Source: Atherinomorus stipes (taxonomy: Eukaryota; Chordata; Actinopteri; Atheriniformes; Atherinidae). From it: a stretch of 64,000 bases of DNA. The first letter of the stretch is position 1, and the number at the start of each line of letters is the position of its first letter. Under the pieces are notes generated by a model. That model searched no databases. It saw only the letters and a program-made list of their open reading frames with translations, and was not told the DNA's origin. Below are positions 11,401-20,935 of the stretch, piece by piece. The stretch lies in contig JALJCO010003968.1 in assembly GCA_023101725.1 (NCBI GenBank), forward strand, positions 310,001-374,000, read 5' to 3'. A program made the translations under genes and the position numbers.

Positions 11401-14400
11401 AGGAAGAGCCAGAGGAAGAACCCGGGGATTCTGATGAGGAGAGCAAGTCCAAATCAGAAGAAGAGGAAACAGAGAAGGAATCTGCTAGTGAAAAAGAATC
11501 TGGCAGTGAAAAAGAGTCAGAGTCAGAAAAAGAATCAGAGTCAGAGAAGTCATCAGCTACAGAGAAAGAGTCAGAAACTGAGAAAGAGTCGGATTCTGAG
11601 GAAGAGTCCAAATCTGAGAGAGATACAGAGTCAGGAACAGGGACAGCGACAGAAAAGGAAACAAGCACAGAAAAGAGCTCAGCAACAGAGAGAGATTCTG
11701 AGGAAGAGTCTGAGGAGGAAGAGGCTTCAGGCAGCTCAAGAGAGAGTGGATCCTCTGCACGCTCTTCTATGAGATCATCGGCCACTGAGGCCAGCAAGGG
11801 CAGCAGTGCTTCTGGGGAGAGTGGGAGTGGGAGTGGGAGCAGAGGAAGTGAGAGTGCCAGTGGGACTGCTAGCAGCGCGGCATCTTTATCCGGCTCAAGC
11901 GTTAGGTCATCACAGAGAACTAGCTCTTCCAGAATAACTTCAGAAAAATCCAGCGAAGAACTCAGCGAGGCAGAGTCAGGGACGGGAACAGCCAGCGAGC
12001 AGGAGTCTGGCTCTGAGTCTGGATCAGGAACTGAAGGCTCTTCATCTCGTGGGTCCAGCAAAAGAAAAATGTCTGGCTCAGAGTCCAGTGAGGGGTCTCC
12101 ATCCGGCAGTCAGATGACAGACCAGAGTTCCTTGGGGAGTGAGAAAAGTTCAGCTGGTTCCCGCTCCACCAGCGGGAGTCGGCGTTCCCAAAAGTCCCTC
12201 CTAAGCCGAGGTTCTGAGGAAACAATCACAGAGGAGAGTGAGGAGGAGGAGGAGGAGGAGGAAGAGTCTGGGACTGCTGATGAGAGCAAAGAGTCCAGTA
12301 GTGAGATGAGCGATGAATCCTCATCTAGGAGGTCCAGTGTGGCTTCGGCAGACCCTGGACCCTCTGCCCCCTACAGTGGTCCTCCTTACAGCGCCGACAT
12401 CAGAAGTACCTCTGAAGAGACGTACGGAGGACTCTCGCCTATCACGGAAGTGGACGAGGACGCCATCTCCTCTGACAGATCCTCAGTCAGTGGTTCTGGA
12501 TCGGGGTCCGGCACTGCATCAAAGGGCTCGGAAGAAACTGAAGAAGCATCAGATGCTGATTCAGAGTCTGAAGGGAGCTCAACAGCCTTCTAGAAAGACA
12601 TATTGTCCCCCAGTGAAGTAAGAGTGAATAAAATCAATTACCCTTGCATGGGAGTGAAGTATAAAATATTGCTTGCCTCTTCAGAGTGTTTCAAACATCC
12701 ACCTTTTCTCATTCCTCCTGAGCAAGGAAAACCCTTGATGGTTTTCTGCTGCAAACTGTCTGGATCTCTCTCTTTGTCTTAAAGTACATATTTGAATTAT
12801 TCTTCTCTTTGATGTTTTGTGTGTTTTTTATGCCTTTGCATTTTTGTATAGCATTGGATGCGTGTTTCTGCTGTCAGATTTTGCATGTTGCATTACGATC
12901 TTTCTTAGCCTATACCCTTGATGATTCTCACCACCAATTTGGTTGGAACAGCTGGTAATAACTACTCATAAAACAGGATTCATTCTGATTTTGTGCAAGT
13001 GTTCTCTGATATTCAGAGACAGTCCCTATTAACTTGTCCAATCATAGTTATGTCATCACTTGCTTCACTGCATTAGGGGAATACTTTGGGTTTTCTGAGA
13101 TGTTTTCATTCTAGCTGTATTAAGATTTGAGTTTGGAAAAGTAGGCAAAAAGACTGGCAAATAATTGGACAGTAACAAAAAACGTCTGAGCCACTTACCA
13201 AGAAATCAGTTTAGATACACTGCGTTTGAACTAATTTCAGCACTTTGCCATGAGACAGCCATCTCTGACTGGAAAGTGGAGCTGTTACATCCATTTAGCC
13301 TACCTTCAAAGCTAGACTCCTTTGACAATAACTGTAATTTTACATCGCAGAAGATGGCTGGTTTTCATTTTTGTGACTTTGGATAGTTAAACATGTTTGC
13401 TTCGATCCAGAGGAGTCAAAAATCAAGGCAGCATTACCACCAGCTCTCATCTTTTCCATGGTAAAATTCTTACTTTTTGTCAAAGGTTTTCTGGGTAGGA
13501 CTCACAAGTTCATTGCTTTCTTTTCGTGGTGTAATGCTTTTCCTTCACTATTTAAAAGAACTTTTGGTGGCATTAAAAGAATAAACCATTATCTCTATAC
13601 ATCCATTTCAGTTTTTTATGTAGCAAAATTTGACATTTCCATTTAATAACAGCAAATCTGAGGTCATTTTCTTTAAATGTTGCAAAATAGAAAATGGACA
13701 GTTGCAAAATTTCTATTCCCATGTTTGAAGCAGTTAATGAGACTGTGTTACGGAGGCACAGTATGTTAGAAGAATAGAAAGTGGAGTGGTCACTAACCAG
13801 AAACTAATCTTGAAGGAAGAAGACAAAAGATCAGTTATCTTGGCCATACAGCAGAGAGGAACAGGTCCTCAGATAAACATGTTCTTCTTTCGTCTCTGAT
13901 TGTGTTGGCCTTGTTACTTTTGCAGAGGCAAGGGAAGCTAACTGGCAAAGTCATTGGTCAAAATGCATTCAGTGTTTGCCACAGTAAAGCTTATATACTT
14001 CAGTAATTGAGAAAAAAAAGTGCAAACTCACCTGAAGTCAGAGTAAATTGTAAACCTGAAAATCTTTTCCCCCTTTTTCTTTTATTTGAAATCCCAATTT
14101 TTTATTTTTTTATGATAAAAAAAATCTTTAGTTAGCATAGAAACCATCTGAAAAAATGTTAAGTACAAAACTTACATCTGAATGGCAGTTTGAATCATTC
14201 AACAAGTGCCTAAATTTGGGCAAGTTTCCTGGATTTCCCATATTGTAGTATATCAATCTCAGAACCTATTCTACCTTTACTGTTTTTTTTTCCTCTAAAT
14301 TTATTTCTGTATTTATTTGTTGTTGTGCTTTTTCATTGACTTTTGTGCTGCACATTGTATTTTCCAAAAAATCCATATATTGATACTGACCTATTGACTT

Positions 14401-15021
14401 TCTCCTCCTCAGCCTGGGAGAAAGAAGCGGATTAAACTTGTGGTAGATCGGGAAAATGAGACCAGCTCCACAGGAGAGGAAAGCACTACAGAGAACCTGC
14501 GAAACAGGCTCCCCAACAGCCACAACAACATCAATGGGAGCATCTACCTTGCGCAGAATGGCACCATCGTCCGAACTAGGCGGCCACCCCATCTAAACAA
14601 CCTAAAGATGGGCTCTCCGTGCCGGCTGAGTAAACATTTTAAAAAACTTGACAAGTTAGGTGTGACTCATGAAGAACCTCCTCCTGATGTTAGCATTGAG
14701 GGTTCAGAAAACAGCACTGAAAATGGGATAGGTACGTGTGTTCCCTCTAACAAGGATGTAAACCTCAACACTCTGTCCTCATGTGGCTCCTTGGGGTCCA
14801 CCATTGCAGAGCTAAAAAGTTTCGGGTCTAAAACCAGTATTGCCAAGGCCATGGCTGACAAAAACAGCTCGTGTGTCATTGAGGAGCAAGAGACTTCTGT
14901 TGACAACCACAAGAACAGTCGGGAAACACTGGAGTCACACAGTGAGCACACGTTATCAGACGAGGAGGAATTGTGGATGGGACCTTGGAACAGCCTGCAC
15001 ATACCAATGACTAAGCTCTGA
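952..15021 (+). CDS. pcdh15: Protocadherin-15, 3' part: alternative cytoplasmic-domain exons
   Basis: Protocadherin-15 is a cadherin-family membrane protein of hair-cell stereocilia (tip link, with cadherin-23) and photoreceptors. Only the intracellular end of the gene is here; the cadherin repeats and membrane segment must be encoded left of the window. Visible exons are 952-2488 (CD1 terminal), 7153-7174, 7935-8008, 10395-10509, 10695-12593 (Ser/Glu-rich terminal) and 14413-15021 (CD2 terminal). Phases are self-consistent: CD1 and the 22-nt microexon each begin with one base completing a codon, so both can follow the same upstream exon; the exon ending at 10509 stops at phase 0 and both following terminal exons start at phase 0. 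This predicts three alternative tails of about 512, 702 and 272 residues. The CD2 end, WMGPWNSLHIPMTKL, and the RRGYGRQ-ELSMESGIDPG junction are the strongest family signatures. Whether this is the a or b teleost copy cannot be decided. Confidence 0.9.
2489..3387 (+). other. pcdh15: CD1 3' UTR running into intron
   Basis: This follows the CD1 stop codon. The only candidate cleavage signal nearby is ATTAAA at 2749-2754; no AATAAA is seen in the first 300 bases. T-rich runs occur at about 3040-3075. No coding potential was seen. Confidence 0.5.
3388..3887. repeat. Dispersed DNA element with ATATCGG-type internal repeats
   Basis: The ends are imperfect inverted repeats: AGAGATGTCCAATATTA at the left and the complement of AGGGACGTTCGATATTAGC at the right. 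The interior repeats short GATATCGG/CCGATAT words (about 3410-3440 and 3780-3810). A related CGG/ATATCGG-rich fragment sits at 41131-41217. It carries no protein. The superfamily is uncertain; such elements are common in fish genomes. It is intronic. Confidence 0.5.
3888..7152 (+). other. pcdh15: pcdh15 intron between CD1 exon and microexon
   Basis: AT-rich non-coding DNA. A short piece at about 5545-5575 (ACTTTATTTATCCCAGAGGG followed by AAATTGCAG) resembles the tail found in fish LINE/SINE copies. A minus-strand open frame of 101 codons at 6200-6505 is unexplained and is listed among the findings. The 3' end supplies a T/C-rich tract before the acceptor at 7151-7152. Confidence 0.6.
7153..7174 (+). 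CDS. pcdh15: pcdh15 22-nt microexon (RRGYGRQ)
   Basis: A 22-base exon between acceptor ...CACACAG and donor GTAAGC. The first G completes a codon split with the upstream exon; the remaining seven codons read RRGYGRQ and end at phase 0, joining directly to ELSMESG in the next exon. The one-base start matches that of the CD1 exon, so the two are interchangeable after the same upstream exon. It is too short for ordinary open-frame detection. It was recognised from splice signals plus the basic RRGYGRQ motif that precedes ELSMESG in the CD2 branch of vertebrate PCDH15, as I remember that family. Confidence 0.8.
7175..7934 (+). other. pcdh15: pcdh15 intron after the microexon
   Basis: Begins with a strong GTAAGC donor and ends with a pyrimidine-rich tract and AG at 7933-7934. 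Nothing else was seen. Confidence 0.7.
7935..8008 (+). CDS. pcdh15: pcdh15 cytoplasmic exon ELSMESGIDPG..., Tyr-rich
   Basis: A 74-nt exon, acceptor GCAG before 7935 and donor GG|GTGAGC at 8008/8009. It starts at phase 0 and ends two bases into a Gly codon. The 24 full codons begin ELSMESGIDPG and contain two copies of GQDYY followed by NYDQ, so the segment is unusually rich in tyrosine and aspartate. This exon is common to the CD2 and the Ser/Glu-rich branches and absent from CD1. The Tyr clusters could be phosphorylated; that is inference. Confidence 0.87.
8009..10394 (+). other. pcdh15: pcdh15 intron
   Basis: Non-coding, AT-rich. It contains a short G run at about 8320-8330 and the left end of a Tc1-like element at 9588 (listed separately). 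No further exon with good splice signals and frame continuity was found. Confidence 0.6.
9588..9640 (+). mobile_element. Left end of a Tc1-like element, degraded
   Basis: After a TA at 9586-9587 the sequence reads CAGTTGTGCTTGAAAGTTTA, then CATACCCT. This start is typical of Tc1/mariner terminal repeats in fish. I do not find a clear matching right end before the exon at 10395, so the length is unknown and the element is probably truncated or strongly diverged. Confidence 0.5.
10395..10509 (+). CDS. pcdh15: pcdh15 cytoplasmic exon YDFPQYGSRRR...
   Basis: A 115-nt exon, acceptor TCTCAG before 10395 and donor GAG|GTAATG after 10509. Its first base completes the Gly codon from exon 7935-8008; 38 codons follow, ending ...YYYSPHGPE at phase 0. 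The segments YGSRRRL and YDEYGEVIMEDDG are typical of the PCDH15 CD2 branch as I know it. It is the branch point: both 10695-12593 and 14413-15021 start at phase 0 and can be joined to it without shifting the frame. Confidence 0.87.
10695..12593 (+). CDS. pcdh15: pcdh15 large Ser/Glu-rich alternative terminal exon
   Basis: Acceptor CTTAG at 10690-10694 with a weak pyrimidine tract; phase 0 start, in frame with the exon ending at 10509; open for 632 codons to TAG at 12591-12593. The first ten residues are GRGRGRGRGG, followed by a basic region of about 140 residues with three Lys/Arg-rich amphipathic stretches (KRLKSVMKLSKLL, KRAKMLKMF, RLSKVLKRINLGNKL). From about 11150 to the end the protein is a low-complexity Ser/Glu/Gly tail with SEKE and EEESEEEE runs, many acidic sites of casein-kinase-2 type. 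It ends SSTAF, so the last residues again fit T-x-hydrophobic. AATAAA lies only 34 bases after the stop. I know no standard domain here. It may be a teleost-specific or poorly described isoform, or the fish counterpart of CD3; I cannot tell. Function unknown. Confidence 0.75.
   Translation, partial: GRGRGRGRGGMRGRGPPKRVAFRDLPPEDETEQAEPAEEGEPSKAAKRLKSVMKLSKLLAASKGGEEPSDAGAPGQSPWKRAKMLKMFGAGKKDKDYAKLMSARRIDSQESLTDRPTPMGPIDSKSDARSRLSKVLKRINLGNKLQVRRKSQSSVSHGSATGSERDEEASQAASEDERKSKVSISVTESEPEGGASGSSKEKGSDEESSEKSSVDRDRLKVDLDRDDTNESTVDSEEEPEEEPGDSDEESKSKSEEEETEKESASEKESGSEKESESEKESESEKSSATEKESETEKESDSEEESKSERDTESGTGTATEKETSTEKSSATERDSEEESEEEEASGSSRESGSSARSSMRSSATEASKGSSASGESGSGSGSRGSESASGTASSAASLSGSSVRSSQRTSSSRITSEKSSEELSEAESGTGTASEQESGSESGSGTEGSSSRGSSKRKMSGSESSEGSPSGSQMTDQSSLGSEKSSAGSRSTSGSRRSQKSLLSRGSEETITEESEEEEEEEEESGTADESKESSSEMSDESSSRRSSVASADPGPSAPYSGPPYSADIRSTSEETYGGLSPITEVDEDAISSDRSSVSGSGSGSGTASKGSEETEEASDADSESEGSSTAF
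12594..14412 (+). other. pcdh15: 3' UTR of the Ser/Glu-rich isoform and intron before CD2
   Basis: Non-coding and AT-rich. The right end has a strong branch/pyrimidine tract (TTTCTCCTCCTCAG) before the CD2 acceptor at 14411-14412, much stronger than the acceptor before 10695. No repeat was recognised. Confidence 0.65.
12627..12632 (+). promoter_or_regulatory. pcdh15: Poly(A) signal AATAAA after the Ser/Glu-rich exon
   Basis: A canonical hexamer 34 bases after the TAG at 12591-12593. Its position supports 10695-12593 being a true terminal exon rather than an internal one. Confidence 0.6.
14413..15021 (+). CDS. pcdh15: pcdh15 CD2-type terminal exon
   Basis: Starts at phase 0 with PGRKKRIKLVVDRENETSST and runs 202 codons to TGA at 15019-15021. 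It can join the exon ending at 10509 directly (...SPHGPE then PGRKKRIK). Recognisable CD2 blocks are the basic KKRIKLVVDRE start, NINGSIYLAQNGTIVRTRR, RLSKHFKKLDKLGVTHEE, and the end WMGPWNSLHIPMTKL, close to the mammalian CD2 terminus as I recall it. MTKL is a class I PDZ-type end. The central part (about 14700-14940) is less conserved, Ser/Asn-rich. No frame breaks. CD2 is required in mouse hearing according to the published isoform work I know of; an intact CD2 exon argues the isoform is kept here. Confidence 0.92.
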   Translation, partial: PGRKKRIKLVVDRENETSSTGEESTTENLRNRLPNSHNNINGSIYLAQNGTIVRTRRPPHLNNLKMGSPCRLSKHFKKLDKLGVTHEEPPPDVSIEGSENSTENGIGTCVPSNKDVNLNTLSSCGSLGSTIAELKSFGSKTSIAKAMADKNSSCVIEEQETSVDNHKNSRETLESHSEHTLSDEEELWMGPWNSLHIPMTKL

Positions 15022-17448
15022 CTGGCCATGCACAAAATGAAATTCCTGTTTGTTGAATTCCTTTTTTACTTTTTTTCCCTCTTTTTTTTGCTAAGAGAAC
15101 ATCATAAAATGTGTGCCTCAGCTCGGAAAGCTCAGATTCCTGACATGTGATTGCACTTATATTCATATTTTATTCAGTAATGATCACTCAAAGCTTACTC
15201 GTACCCAATATTTATCACCGACAGGGCAACAGCAGACAGAGATATGAAGCTGAAAGGCAGTGAGTGCCTCAATGAAATATAAGATTTTATGTGAACCATG
15301 CTAGACTGTAATTTCAGCTTTTCATTGAATGCATTAGATCGACCTTTTTTTTTTTTTTTAACTGAGTGATTCCTTATTTTACTCACATTTTTTTCTACTT
15401 CTTTTTATTTAAACCTTGCAACAGATCTGAGATTGTCATTTATTTTACATCTACAATGCTGTTATTTTCAGAGAAACCTTGATCTGATCAAGAAATTGTG
15501 ATTATTGTGTGGTTTATGAAGAATTAAAGGAAAATTATTTTGATAATAGCATATTATCTTCAGATTATCCAAATTATCACTGATTATTTTAATGTTGTGA
15601 TCACTAAAAATGTTTTTGAAAATTTCTGAAAATATAGTAAATTATTTTTGTCTATTTTGTATTGAGCAGAGAAGAGGAATATAACATATAACATTAAATA
15701 TATGATACCCACATGACTGTCACTGCTGAATTGCATCAGTGGAATATGACAGTATGATCAAAGTGTTTTTTATATGGACATTTGTATCCACAGAATGTGA
15801 TATTTTCAATCCCTTTACATGATGCAGATTTACTCTGTTTATGTCATAATTGTGAAAGGAATACCAAATATGGTATCACATTCAACAATAAAGCTCTAAC
15901 CTATTTTACTGTGAATTGTGAATTACAGTATGATTGTTGGAGTCACACAGCTTTAAGTGCAGTATGGAAGTCAATCAGGAACCTGGATGAAGTAAATAGG
16001 TGCTCGCACATCACTGTATGCTATTTTTTATGTTATTAAAATACAGTCCTTAAATTTTCTAACATAAAGTGAAAGCAGAATAGCAAGAGTGCATTTGGAA
16101 CCTGCGGTTATCTCATTACAGTTCAGTCTCTGCTCTGAGACGGCTGTCAGAATGAGAATGAGGCCCTCACTAAGGAGTGGCCTTTCCAGTTATGACAGGT
16201 CACCAAAAATTGGCATATGGAGAGTTGCAATCCAGTATCTCTGAAAGGCATTGTCACAAAATAGCGGTATTGGGAGCATTGCTTCAAACTCACCTCAAGA
16301 ACTAACAAAAGAAGAAGAAAAAAGATTTAAAAGCAATTATACAAAAAAAAAGCCAAATGGAAATTTTAAGAACAGGCTTAATGTGTTTATCCGTGACACG
16401 TACACACGTGCAAAATGACATTTTTAAAGTGTGCTGCAGTCAATCATGAGAATGCCAGTCAAATTCACAGAGTACTTTATAGACTGATGTTCAGAAATAA
16501 GCATGTGCTGAATGCCAGAGTGAACCTGCTTAAAAAGATTCTCAGAAAGTAGGCCAGCAGGGAAACTTGTTCCCACTGCAACCTGCCTTGAATCATACAA
16601 GTTTTAAACAGACCTGCGTTCAAGTGTGAAATCTGTAGTCAGACAGCAAGAAAAAGCATTTTGGTATTGAGGACCAGATTTTTAGAATAAACAACCATTT
16701 GTTTAAAAAAATGTCACCCTGTTAGCTGTCACCCTTAAGATGGTTTGAAATGTGCATAAATGGTCCCCTGTGGACGCGTGCATGCATTTAGCGACTCAGA
16801 TGTCTCATATTGAATCTAAAATAAAGGAGCTATCAAAATGCTGCCTGTTGACAATGTAAATGTGGTTTATGCTGTTGATTTCTAGAAGTGAAGATACATC
16901 TTATCTATAATTTGCTTTAGTTCACAAATTGGCTTCTTACAGGAGAGTGTGTTTAAAGGGGGTTCTTTTCTTTTTTGTTTTTGTCACCAGCTGGAGGTTT
17001 AGCATCCTGTAACATTCACATCAGAGAGCTGTCAGGTGAGATCATATCTGCTTATAGTTAATGTGCACTGTCAGTGTTTCCTGCCACAACTCTACTCTTT
17101 TACATCTATTTTCTTATTCCTGTTATTCATTTTATATATGTCATTTTATGCAAAAACATTTTGTCTTTGGTGCGTATCCATGGGGGTTCTGAAGGGCCAA
17201 ACCATTTTGAGCCACAAGATGAAATTATTTGCAATTTTATGCTCTGTCTGGAAAAAGTAGTACTACAAGAAAATGTAGATCTCTAATCACTATTTTTATT
17301 TCGTTATTTTCTCATGTTGCACATTGTGGGCAGAAGCACAGCACTATAAACTACAATACAGACTGTTCTGTAGAAAGTGCTGTGCTACAGCTCAGTCATG
17401 AACTGTTTTGGGGAGTTCTCTTGTAAAAGCTATGTTGTATGAAGTATA
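15022..17448 (+). other. CD2 3' UTR then intergenic DNA
   Basis: AT-rich. The first canonical AATAAA after the CD2 stop is at 15887-15892 (weaker ATTAAA near 15523). No further exon of pcdh15 is supported. A perfect 11-bp stem (17335-17345 with 17376-17386) with a 30-base loop lies at the right end. Confidence 0.6.
15887..15892 (+). promoter_or_regulatory. pcdh15: Candidate poly(A) signal of the CD2 transcript
   Basis: AATAAA about 870 bases after the CD2 stop codon; the first canonical hexamer on the plus strand in this stretch. Confidence 0.45.
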
Positions 17449-17526
17449 CACTACCACACAAAAGTCTGAGATCACTTTCCCACTGGATTCAGTAGAAAAG
17501 TGATCCCAAACTTTTGAGTGGTAGTG
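17449..17526. mobile_element. 78-bp Tc1/mariner-type MITE
   Basis: Flanked by TA at 17447-17448 and 17527-17528. The ends are near-perfect inverted repeats of about 27-30 bases (CACTACCACACAAAAGTCTG at left against CACTACCACTCAAAAGTTTG read from the right), leaving almost no interior. The TA duplication and CACTACC start fit a minimal Tc1-like non-autonomous copy. Confidence 0.85.
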
Positions 17527-19172
17527 TAAATTTAAGACTTAAAATGGAAAAAAGGAATTGGATAGAAAAATAACTGGATTTAACCCATCTGTGCCTCAAT
17601 CTTTTCAAACAAACTGCTTATAAATTGGATTAAAACTGCCACAATGAATAATGGATGCATACCTGTATTTGAATGTTGCAGTACCCTGTCTAAAGTCTTT
17701 TAAACTCTTCACTTGAATTACTTTATGTCCACCAAGACTGGACATATTCCTTGTTTTGAATGTTAAGCTGGGAAATGCACAATCCAACATCTCATGAAAT
17801 TTTACTTTCATGACACTGATGTTTTTTTGTGAACTGTCTAAAGATGATGAAATACTGCTTGTTCTAGTCAGACATTAGGTTTCTTAAATGTTCTATGTCA
17901 TAGCAAATCGACTATGCAGAAAAAGGAAGGAAATGTGTCAATTGCAACAAAGCATCAATTTAAAGTTGCAATCAGTAACAAATTACTGCAAACAGAAAAT
18001 AATTAAAAGCAATAACTTAAAAGATGTGATTAAATTGTTATACATTAAAAAAAAGCAGGTCACAACTTTAAAACAACATAAATGTATAATTTGGGGAGAT
18101 TTTATATTTATTAAAGTTCACAGAAAAATGCAAATGTTGAGCACTCTAGAGAAGTAGCACAAATCTTCAAAATATTTTACTGTTAAAAATTGTGGGAGCA
18201 ACACCTGATGTTAAAAATGTTTTCAAGGATCTATTAGGATCTGCCTTGGAAACAAAATGGCAAAAAACCTCATCAGTGCATTTGGCCCTTTCTCAGTGTG
18301 ATATGTAATGCCATTGGGGGACTTTTTTATTTTTACTCAGCACTTGTCAGGCTCAAACAACCAAATACCAGCAAAAATAAAAGCCATTCTCATCAAATCC
18401 ATCTGTATTTTACATTTTGTGATGATATAGCAAAATCGGGTATGACAGAAAGCTCAGTAAAGATGAACAAAACATGTTTTCTTCATAATTCTGTTAAAAT
18501 GTATCACAATGGCTTGTTAAAGGTTCACATGAGTGCAGAGAGAACAGGGACAATGACTAAGTTTATAAAACTGATGATGTCCCCATCGAATCTTGTTAAG
18601 TGAGTCAAATCATATTTCGGCCCATAAGTAATATCCACAAAATCTAATTGTTCATTATAGGTGAGCAAAGGATCTTCAGTTTGTCATTAAAGATAAGAAA
18701 CTTGTTGCAATGTTTCTCATTTTGTCATTTAAAGACTGGAAACAGTTTATTCATTTCTCTCCCAACAGTGCATAATACAATTTAACAACTCAAGGAAACT
18801 AAAGGCATCCCAGTTTGTCTAAGGGTGCAAGTCTAAGTTGGATACTTAGCTGATACAACCACATGGGCAAGGTTTTACTGTGGAAAACCTTTATCAAAGA
18901 CTACGATACCGAGGAGCATTCACAAAAATGAATAACTTGCAACCATGTATAGAAGAAACCTTGTCCAGAGGTGGTGTCAACTCATCCCGGCTCAAAGGTA
19001 TATGAGCTGAACTGTCAGACAACACAGCTGTGTATTGTGGTTGGATGAATAATTAATATTCAAGATCTTTTTGGAAGACTGAATTTTCCAAACATGAATA
19101 GTTAATGTGATAATGCAACACACACACTTAAAATGCTCACAGAAAGTTCTTTCTAGTTGAAGTGAAATTTAC
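17527..19172. other. Intergenic, nothing recognised
   Basis: AT-rich DNA with only short open frames of no recognisable kind. Confidence 0.5.
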
Positions 19173-19768
19173 TTTACACACTCAAAAAAAGAGGTACCAG
19201 TTTGTACCTAAAAGGGTACAAACGCTTGTTGCTGGGGGTGTTCCTTTTTGAAAGACATTTCTGTACCTTCAGTCCTGGTCCATTTTTGTAACTAATCAAG
19301 CTGTACCAGTTAAAGTACAATTAAACCAATTAAAAATGCTGAATAAAAGTCAATAAAATAGAGATTATGACAACAATCAAAGATGCTAATAATAAATAAA
19401 TGATTATTCTATAAATATTGGGCCAAACACATATATTATAATAATTATTACTATGGTCACTATGATTATTATGAAAATCATAATATAATAACTTTAATTA
19501 TACTACTGTTTAGAAGTACTGCTAATTATAGTTATTGAGCAAGCTACACACATTTTTCAATGCTGCAGGTACCCTTAGGGTTGAAGTGGTACAAATTTGT
19601 ACTTTATATTACTTTGGACCCTTTTTCATAGTTTAAAGGTACACTTCTGGCCTCATAAAGACCAATATTGTACTTTTGAGAGAACATTTGTAAAAAAAAA
19701 AAAAAAAAAAAAGTACCTACAGGTGCAGAAATGTTCCTGTCTCGTACCTCTATTTTTGAGATTGTACA
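19173..19768. repeat. Inverted-repeat DNA element with GGTACC/GTACCT ends
   Basis: The ends are inverted repeats: ACACTCAAAAAAAGAGGTAC at left and the complement of GTACCTCTATTTTTGAGATT at right. Inside are many GTACAA/TTGTAC/GTACCT words near both ends and an AT-rich middle with no coding capacity. A poly(A) run (about 19692-19712) interrupts the right arm. A fish-type non-autonomous DNA element; superfamily not assigned. Confidence 0.65.
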
Positions 19769-20897
19769 GTAGACAAGATATGCAAGTTCTGCTTTATGAA
19801 CTAATCACAGAAGAAGCAGGCAGTTTTTGTGTACTCCTGCATCTTATAATCTTCACCTCGGGGTCCATTTAAACATATTTATACATCCTCCAAAACAGCT
19901 TTTGCCAAAGCTTGTGTTTATGTGGAGTCGTTTTCTGCAGCAGTAATTCCGTAATAGAGCTGTGGAGCTAAATCATGACACAGAAATACTGCTGTGCTTC
20001 ACAGAGATTCATAAATCTCTAAAGATTTTAATGATGGTGATTATTCATGCTCTCGGGAGTCTGTTAAGTTAGTGGTGTTATGTATGAACCAAACAAAGGT
20101 ACGGCGAGGTCATGGTCTGTCTATATGGAGACAGTTTACTTATTCTAATTGGCCTTTGGAGGCCTTCTGTCTGGCCTGTGGTCTAATCAGTGCAAAGAGC
20201 CAAAGCATGCATTCAAATAAATGTCCGATGCCTCCTGAGTGTAGAAATTCCTAGGCTTACAAAGAATGCTGTGTCACTGCAGGAAATAGAACCACATAGC
20301 TCCTGAAAGGTTAACATTCAGTTTGACAGAGAAAAGGAAGAGGGAGCAACTTCACAGAAATGCATCAATATTAAATCAGCTTCCAATTAAATATTCATAG
20401 TGAATGTAAAACAGGGGCACAGGCTCAATCAGGAGTTAGGATTCAGCCAGTCAAACTGTTCTTTTTTCTCAAATACACAAGAGTCATTATTTTTCTACTT
20501 ATTACCCTGCAGGCTAATGACTTCCTGCTGGGACTGAAATTGGCATTTCTCTTGCAGTCATGTCAGAAAAAGGATAAAAACAATTAGTTTTGCACACCCA
20601 TAAAAGCAGTGGCATGAGTATATCTTGTGTGATTATCACTAATGATAAAAAGCCTTATAAGGGATAAAAACACCTCTGGTTATGAATCATTACAATTCTA
20701 AAAAAAACAACAAAAAAAACAATATAGAATCATCTATTTATTATTCTGAGACAAAAAAAAACAACTTTGAAAACTTGTGGGGGTTTATTAGAATAGGCCA
20801 AAGTGCAACAGTTGTCTCTATAAGAGGTCTTTGCTCTTTGTTTGTAGTATTGACATTACTTTTTAATTTGTCTGGCCTTGTTTGCAGATCTTTTCTC

Positions 20898-20935
<38 letters not shown>

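Noticed and set aside
11162..12061. 299-codon open frame on the minus strand
   Set aside because: It is the antisense shadow of the Ser/Glu-rich exon: GAG/AGA-type codons read backwards rarely give stops. The translation is only Ser/Leu/Asp low complexity, and no splice or promoter context supports it.
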